A stretch of DNA of 64,000 nt from the NCBI GenBank assembly GCA_026724425.1, contig JAIUCV010001218.1, forward strand, positions 1 through 64,000. The letters run 5' to 3'. Position numbers and translations under genes: made by a program. The stretch comes from Erythrophleum ivorense (lineage: Eukaryota; Streptophyta; Magnoliopsida; Fabales; Fabaceae). Below, in pieces: positions 57,187-64,000 of the stretch (its first letter is position 1; each line of letters opens with the position of its first letter). Under the pieces are notes generated by a model. The model worked only from the letters and a program-made list of their open reading frames with translations. It was not told where the DNA came from and searched no databases.

Positions 57187-58907
57187 TTTTAAATTTTCTT
57201 TCTATAATTTTGAATGTCCTAAATTTATCTTTTCTTCTTTTATTGTTTTTAAATATGTTGAATCTGACTTTCCTAAACTACTAATGGTTGAGGAAGTCCA
57301 TGAATCAACACTGCATGATTAATCAAAATATTTTAAAGTGGTTAGACTTAAATTTGTTGAATTGAAAAAAGAATAAAGCTATTTTAATTTTGGTTTTTTA
57401 TACTTATGATTAGTTGGTCTCTGATAAAGTTCTTTTTAGTTTAGGATTTAGTTTTCTTTTCTTTTCTATATTACTATTTGTTTTGTAGGTAGTAAAAGGT
57501 TGCTACCCAGCTACATGGGAATTTAAGCCCACCTTGAGATTTTTGATTCAAGTTCATCTGGTTGTATACTTTCTTTCCACTCTTTTTATATTGTATTGTT
57601 TATTTGTTGACTAGATCCTTTGCTGGCGTTGAGGACAATGCAACATTTAAGTGTGGGAGGGGGAGAGTTATTTCATTCCATTTCATCTTCTCTTTGCTTT
57701 TGTCTTGTAAAAAAGAATTTTGAAATTTTTGAGAAAAATTTTTGAAAAATAGTGTGATTTTTTTTTTAAATTTTCTATGAAAAGTTGCAAGTTGAGATGA
57801 TTATAGCTTGGATTCACTTAGACATGATAAGAAATGAATCTTGTGTTTTGATTCAAGTGAAGTGGCAATGAATTTGATTTCAATGAATTATTTGATAGTT
57901 ATTAACTGGTGAGGATTTGAGCAATATTTGTTCATTTTTAGTGTATATTCACCTATCTTTACTTTCACTTTAGAACTTGTCTTGATTCTTTGTTAAGACC
58001 ACATTTGCATTTGTATGCATGAAAATGATAAGGCATTCATTTCTTTTATAGTTAGTTAGCCAAAAAGCCAACCCTTATATGCATTTTATCCATTGTTTAG
58101 CCATTTTGGACTTGGTTTTCTTTTCTTTGTTAAACCCATAGCCATTAAAAAATGTTTCCCACCTTGTTTTAAGATGTCCTAGCGATTTCAAGGAGCATTA
58201 CATCTAATTAGGATGAGAAAATATATGCTTTGCATCTATTTAGGCCATTGTTATTAAAATTTGAGGAAATTGTTCAAAGTTAAAGAAAAGAAGAGATGGA
58301 AAAGCAAAAGAAAAGCAATGAAAAGGAAAAAAAAAAAACCAAAGCAATTGAAAATCAATGAAAGAAGTGCTTGAATTTTCTTTGAAATTCTTATTATTAG
58401 TTGGAAATAAGGCCTTGAATTGCATATTCTTCCCTATTATAAGTTCCTTTGATTGCTCTTAAGGTGCTAAGGTATCTATTTGTTGTTTGTTTTTCCTTGG
58501 TTTTCTCTATTCATTTCTTTCCTTAACCCTATTACAACCCTGAATAAAGTTCTTTGATTGGTGCATTCCATTTGACATAGGTGGTGGAGATTTAGAAAGT
58601 AGACAAGCTTATGGTAGTGAGGTTTTGATAGGTGGAATTTGAGTGATACACATTGCCTAAACACTTGAGAGTTGAGAGTAAACACTAATCCATGTGAGAG
58701 GCTATGCATTTTTTATTCATTCTTTTCAAATGAAATTGCCATGGAATTTTCTTTCTTGATGCAAGTGAAGTTAGCTTTGATTGTTGAAATGTTAAAGAGT
58801 TTTGATCATGCTTTATCTTGAGCTCTCTACACTTTCTTTTTCATTTCCACTTGCCAATCCACTAGCCTTTCTTTGGTCTTTGTTTTGGTTGGGAGTGCAA
58901 AAGTTCA
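57187..58907. other. Non-coding interior of the family B element
   Basis: No open frame of note. At 57645-57670 a second tract, AAGTGTGGGAGGGGGAGAG, resembles the polypurine tract at 58908 and follows GCGTTGAGGACAATGC, a phrase typical of the region before the 3' LTR in Athila-like elements. It may be an internal plus-strand primer. Confidence 0.6.
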
Positions 58908-58921
58908 AGTGTGGGGGAATT
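58908..58921 (+). other. Polypurine tract of the family B element
   Basis: AGTGTGGGGGAATT directly precedes the 3' LTR start TGATAACTC. Confidence 0.85.
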
Positions 58922-61081
58922 TGATAACTCAATTATTCTCTATATTTTTATCCATTAATTTTGGACTTTTTATTCATGAATGAATGATATTTTGAGTTTT
59001 AGTGGATGTTATTTAGTTTAGGAAATAAATTCTCATCTTTTGGAATTTTATTGAATAAATTGAGTATTTTAATGATGTAATTTGTAGACAAAAATTTTAT
59101 TTCATGAGTTTTGATTTTGATTTTGATTTTTAGGGAATTATAAGAGAAGGAATGTGCAGCACATGATTCATACATCTTAAAAGAGCACGTGAAGAGAGGA
59201 GGAGAAGTAGGGTGCATGTGATTTAGTCTCGAGTCCCACCAGAATAATACACTCACCTGATAACACACTTCCACGTAGCTCTCACCATTTCCAGCAGCCA
59301 CTCACTCACAAACCCATACTAAGATGCATGTCACTAACACGTAACTCTAAGTGTTTTCCATTCACCCATGTTGTAGCACATTTACACAAGAAGCAACATT
59401 AGGAAACACACACTTTCACTCACTAATCACTCGAGCACACCACCACTCATGGGTTCACACTCAAGGAGGAAGCTTCACATCAATCACATGGCACAACACA
59501 CATAAGGTAGAAGCTAAGACAGAAACAGAAGGAGGTTTGCATAGCCAAGAGCATCACACAAAGCCACGGGCTGCAGTAGAGAAATGAGTAATAATGCATG
59601 TATACGGGTTTATGAGCAGAACAGAGAAGAATCACGTACAGCTCCACGTAGACAGCAACAAGGCACGAGTTTTCTCTCAAGTATCATGCATACATCCAGC
59701 TCACACTCTGATCCACGTAGCTCTAAAACTACACAAACAAGCACGCGAGGCAGCAAAAAGGAATTCATGTGGCAATTAAAAGAAATGCACATGCATGGGT
59801 TTGACGTGGAATGAGAAGCACGTGTTTTTGGAGTGAGCTGCCGAAGAAATGCACATTAAAGGAAAGGGAACACGCAGGCTTGGGTCAGTGTGAGCTGCTG
59901 AAGCATGCGTAAGAGCAAATTGAAGGCATGTGATTCATTCAGTAAGAAGGAGCTATAGGTTTTTCTTTTATGAGAAGGCAGCACATAACAATGGGGCATC
60001 CAGACCATTCATTCTTGCATCTAATCATCTCATCCTTCCATGATCCAACTGAGCACATGAAAAATAGATGAAGCCCGTGAGGGTGGATTATTACACTCGG
60101 GCAGAGGCATAATTCATTCCATGTCAATCCACAGACTACACTACACACCACTCCATTCACTCCATCCATATCGTAGCCATTCCATCATCTATTCTCCACC
60201 ATTCTTCCACCTTAATGAAACATTAATTCTCTATCTTGTGGCTGGCTAAGAGGAAGGCTCTTGGAGAAGCTTGAACGAAAGGGATTTTAGGCTAAGATTC
60301 TCATCTTAATTTCTCTCTTTCTTCCTTAGTTTTTATTTTTGAACTTGCTTGGTTAAGCATGTAATTGACTGAAATTAATGTAGATTATAATTGATAGTTG
60401 GTTAGACATTGATTAGGAGAACTTTGAATGATTAATTGAATGAATTAAGTGTTGGATTTTCAATTTCCTAAAATTATCTATGTATGCAGTCAAGGTGTTT
60501 GATGAAATGCATGTGAGAGATTGAGTGCTTGAATGTCTAATTTGAGGATTCCTTGGAGTTTAATTGGTTAATTGAATATCCTAAGGTAAAAATTCAGAGG
60601 GTAATTGGTTGATTAATCACTCATCCAAGTGTTTAAAAATTTTAATCACAAGAATTAGTAATTTAATGGGAGTTGACGTCTCAATTAAAATCAAATTGCT
60701 AGTTTCTTGAATCTTGAGTGGTAATTCAAGATCCCTTACCAATGAACACAATTAGGGACTCTTAGACCATAATCAATTATAATTTGATTAGGATAAGGTT
60801 AGTGGATACCAAATGATGAATCCAAAACTAGTCACAAGTCTATCATTCCACCATTAGTTCATGCAATTAAGTAGCAATTAGGAATTTTACTTCAATTTCA
60901 TTTTAATTAGTTTAATAGATCCAAAACCCCTTTAAATTAGGTTGTTCTAGGATCCTTTAATATTTAGAAAACCCAATTAAACATTGAATTTCATTTCCAA
61001 GGGAGATAATCTAGGTTGTGCCACTAGTTATATATTTTTCAACCTAGTTTTATTTTGGAGGTTATATGACACGACCTCTTA
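58922..61081 (+). mobile_element. 3' LTR of the family B element
   Basis: An uninterrupted 2,160-bp copy begins TGATAACTC; the end CTCTTA has the expected terminal CA changed to TA. It matches the 5' LTR closely, with differences mainly C/T and G/A transitions and short indels. The unsplit site at 60743-60756 serves as the empty-site reference for the insertion at 52482. Confidence 0.93.
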
Positions 61082-64000
61082 GATATGAAAAGGATAGGCT
61101 ATTTGGCCAAACAAAAAGAGATAGGTTTTGAACTCTTAGCTAACAAGGAAAGTTAGATGTGATGTATGTTTATTAGCACTATCAAATAGGTCTGAATTAT
61201 AATTTTATCAAATTTTCAATTCTAACTTAATGAATTTTTATGTATGAATCCTTGAATTAATCATAAAAAAAGGTGGCCAACCTATTTTGATACTAAGTAA
61301 ATTATAATATTTTAAAAAAAATCACTAAGATATAAGTGATTATGGACATTTTAGGAAAAGTAAAAAGACCACGTGATCAAGATATTCTCCTATGAATAAC
61401 TTTTGTTTAAATTGAGAACATAAGTGTGGCCATTTGACGGTTTGCATAAACACAACTTTCAAAGTCTAAAAAAAAAGGGAAAATACATCTCAAAAGAATA
61501 ATTTTCTCATATTCATGCCACATTTTGTGAAATTAGGATTAGTTTTTAGTGATTACATGACTGTTACAGAAGTTACTATTAAAACTTTATCAAAGAATTA
61601 TATAAGTGATTGTAAACGTAAGAATAAAAAAAATTGTGATAACTTATTTACATGAATCCCTTTTAAAATTAAAAGATGTCTTATAAATAAATTTATTTTA
61701 ACCAAAATACTTGTAAAATTATAAAATATCCACTTTAATAAATCTTAAAATTATTTTATAAAAATAAATAATTATAGAAAACAAAGAATATATTCACTAA
61801 ATAAATTTTAAAAAATCTAATTAATTTAAAGAAAATAATTAATAACATTTTCAACAATAACATGTGTATTAAATATTTATCAAATTAAAGTATTGCTATA
61901 AATATAATAATAGAATAAATTAATTTTATTCGTAAAAAAATTAAATAAATAATACTAAAATTTTGGGTGCTTACGTCAAAATAGGCATAATTTAAATCTA
62001 TCTTTAAAGAAAATTAACGTAAAAGTGTAACAAAGTCATAGAGTATGAAATATTTCACATTTTTCTTTTGTATAGACTTGACTCTTTATAGTGAAAACTT
62101 TAAAAAGAATGGATATTATAGTTCATTCCTTTTTGTAATAAGAATTCTTTTGATTTAAAGAAGAAAAAGAAAACTTTTACAATTAATTATTTGGTCTAAA
62201 GTGACCTATCAATATTTTAGTATTGTATTATTAATATTAATATTTATGGGTGTTGCTTGGTCATAATAATTTGAATTGGTCTAACTCGATCCGATATGAT
62301 TTTAGAACTCCTAGAGCACTCAATGGTTACCATTACCTAAATCTCATTCAAGGAACTAACTTAACAGATTATCTAAGTTACTTTGAATATAACAACTCCA
62401 CCATAGCAAGTCAATTGATTAGATGGCTTCTACAACTCTACTACACAATTTAGCTTGATTATCATCATTAGCTCATCACCTTTGAAGCTTATAAACAGAG
62501 ACCTCCATAAGTAAGCTAAGAAGAAGAGAAGATGAAGAAAAGAACAATGAGCATCATTCTCTCCCTTGCTTAGCCATATACACACATAGAGCTAGTTTGA
62601 TAATGACCTAGTTCCATTAAGCCTAGTAGTCTTTATTTTGTACTACCAGCCATTGTATCTAGCCATTGTATCTGTATCTCTTTAGACACCTTGATGTAGG
62701 TTATTGTCTTTTTATCATCCCTCATCTCTGTCTCTCTCTTCACTATCCCAACTTATTTGCCATTTTGACCATTCCCAAGGCTAACCGATTGGAAAAACCC
62801 CAACAAAAACATCTAGTGCACTAGGTAGAGGACATCTCAAATTTCTTTCATCATTCAATTTTGGAAGATCACAATGAATAAATAGGATACTTTTCTCCAA
62901 TTCAACTATTTTGAAAAATCCAGATAAATCATAGATTTCCAACTCTAATATAGTAATTTTATGATTTTGGTTATGAAGCTAGTTATGAATTCCTACAGAT
63001 GCCATTTCACTTTTAGTTCATAGAATATTACATGCCGTGATAACTTGTTACACACCATGTTACTACATAAATTACATTATTACATAGCATTAAAGTTATA
63101 GTACCTCAGCCAAGACGAATAATCCCACTCGTTATAAATAATTATATTATAGGCAAGAAGAATAACCTTGCCTATTATAGAAAAATTATTTAGTTGTAAA
63201 TATGCTAAGGGTAAGATGGAAGACTAGGCGCTAGCTGAGTTTCCTTTAACCAACTAACTCCTCATCACCCTCTAAGGACCCATGTTGTATTAAACAAAAT
63301 ACCAATTCGCATAATAACAACTCTAGGAACATTTAGATGACACGATTCCCACCTCTAAGCCAACAAGCAATCATGACAATCATGATTGAGGGAATGACTT
63401 AGTAAAACACATGCTAAAATAGAGGAAGCTATAAATAGAAAGCAAAGACTACCATGTAAAACATAATGAAACATTCCAAGAGACTTATTTTACAATTACT
63501 TTTATTTTCAACCTTTTACTCGCTAGCTTTATTTATAGCTTTCATTTATATGCTTTATTTATTTCTTTTAATATAATTTGAGTCAAGTTGTATTAAGTTT
63601 CTTTCAAAGTTCTTTTATTGTCAATGTCCAGCTTGTATAGTTTATGCAATTCAGTTTGATATTCACATTTTCAATCCCAATACACTGTTTGCTACTTCAT
63701 TCTAATATTAACTATATTTAAAACTTAGGGGAACCTTTCTTCTAAAAGAATTGTATTCCATCTCCTCAACCCACTAAAAATCAAGGACCAAAAGATTGGT
63801 CTTTTGAATCCAATTTCATAGCAAAGTCACGTTAACCTTACAAGTGATCCCCAATTGAAAAAATTCACCACCAATAATTGAAATTTGACCAATTGATATT
63901 ATATTATTAGATGTTAATGTAAAGAAATGTTAATTATACGATAAATATAAATCATAGCAACCTGCACCTGCTCACGTGGTTTCTTCTTTTATTCTAGTAT
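61082..64000. other. AT-rich sequence with no recognised gene
   Basis: After the TSD GATAT the sequence is very AT-rich, without coding potential I can support. Two promoter-like spots stand out. TATAAAC (62490-62496) is followed by a purine-rich leader and a doubled AGCCATTGTATCT (62650-62675). CTATAAATAG (63429-63438) is followed by AAAGCAAAG. Either could be a remnant retroelement promoter or a gene promoter near the right edge. A CACGTG lies at 63972. I assign no function. Confidence 0.35.

Larger units (their letters stand above)
50662..61081 (+). mobile_element. Complete non-autonomous LTR retrotransposon, family B
   Basis: It starts TGATAACTCAATT, ends GACACGACCTCTTA, and is flanked by perfect TSDs GATAT (50657-50661 and 61082-61086). 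Structure: 5' LTR, primer site of tRNA-Asp type, one decayed ORF (55712-57186), about 1.7 kb of non-coding sequence, polypurine tract and 3' LTR. Without the nested LTR it is about 8.1 kb, with LTRs of about 2.15 kb and a 3.75-kb interior. No protease, RT or integrase is present, so it needed enzymes from another element. The primer site and the GTGTGGGGG tract suggest Athila/Tat relatives. The first ~370 bases of the two LTRs differ at roughly eight positions by eye, so this is the youngest dated insertion here. Confidence 0.93.

Noticed and set aside
62526..62575. ATG followed by Lys/Arg then hydrophobic codons, like a signal peptide start
   Set aside because: It stops after about a dozen codons and nothing continues in any frame.
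63425..63560. TATA box and leader reminiscent of a pararetrovirus or LTR promoter
   Set aside because: No reverse transcriptase, movement-protein or coat-type frame nearby; the motif alone is insufficient.

Overview
The window is plant nuclear DNA made almost entirely of LTR retrotransposons in several nested layers. I found no credible host protein-coding gene, tRNA, rRNA or CRISPR array. The evidence for a plant genome is chromovirus (Tekay/Del-like Ty3/gypsy) gag-pol remnants with initiator-Met-tRNA primer sites, an Athila/Tat-style primer site (TGGCGCCGTTGCC), an Ogre/Tat-type LTR (TGTCACACC...TTCACA), a Ty1/copia gag-protease-integrase remnant and a plant L1-type LINE fragment. The base composition is AT-rich. 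A eudicot is likely, but the species cannot be named from this sequence.

Layout. 1-4048: a Tekay-like gypsy pol with its 3' LTR on the minus strand, cut in the reverse transcriptase at 4048/4049. 4049-8710: a plus-strand gypsy 5' LTR, primer site and gag, closed off by an inverted copy of the same LTR end. 8711-15151: unidentified, probably non-coding retroelement interior, split by a solo LTR of family B (11051-13735). 15152-18897: a gypsy 3' LTR of family A, followed by a partial family C LTR (18898-20378). 20379-21124: LINE endonuclease fragment and adjoining sequence. 21125-28440: a copia element split inside gag by a family B solo LTR (21587-26851) that itself carries a second, oppositely oriented family B solo LTR (22095-24491). 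28441-29654: truncated family A LTR. 30296-50591: a Tekay-like element with both LTRs. Its integrase is split by an Ogre/Tat-like LTR (37025-44100), which is in turn split by a family C solo LTR (40617-43551). Its 3' LTR is split by another family B solo LTR (45261-47568). 50662-61081: a complete, pol-less family B element with a tRNA-Asp-type primer site, one decayed ORF and a 5' LTR split by an inverted family B solo LTR (52482-54837). 61087-64000: AT-rich sequence without a recognisable gene.

Most boundaries are fixed to the base by target-site duplications (TSDs): ATGTA, ACTAA/ACTAG, GGTTC/GGTTT, ACTGG, GTATT/GTATC, ATGGA, ACACA/ACATA, GATAT, and an unusually long TAACCAACT around the 30296-50591 element. 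These give relative insertion orders. Every coding region is broken. The dominant lesion is Gln or Trp codons turned into TAG/TAA/TGA, the expected outcome of long cytosine methylation and deamination, so nothing here is predicted to make working protein. The most novel-looking items are the family B element and its LTRs. They carry dense CACGTG (G-box) motifs, survive mostly as solo LTRs, and have twice inserted into their own kind in inverted orientation.
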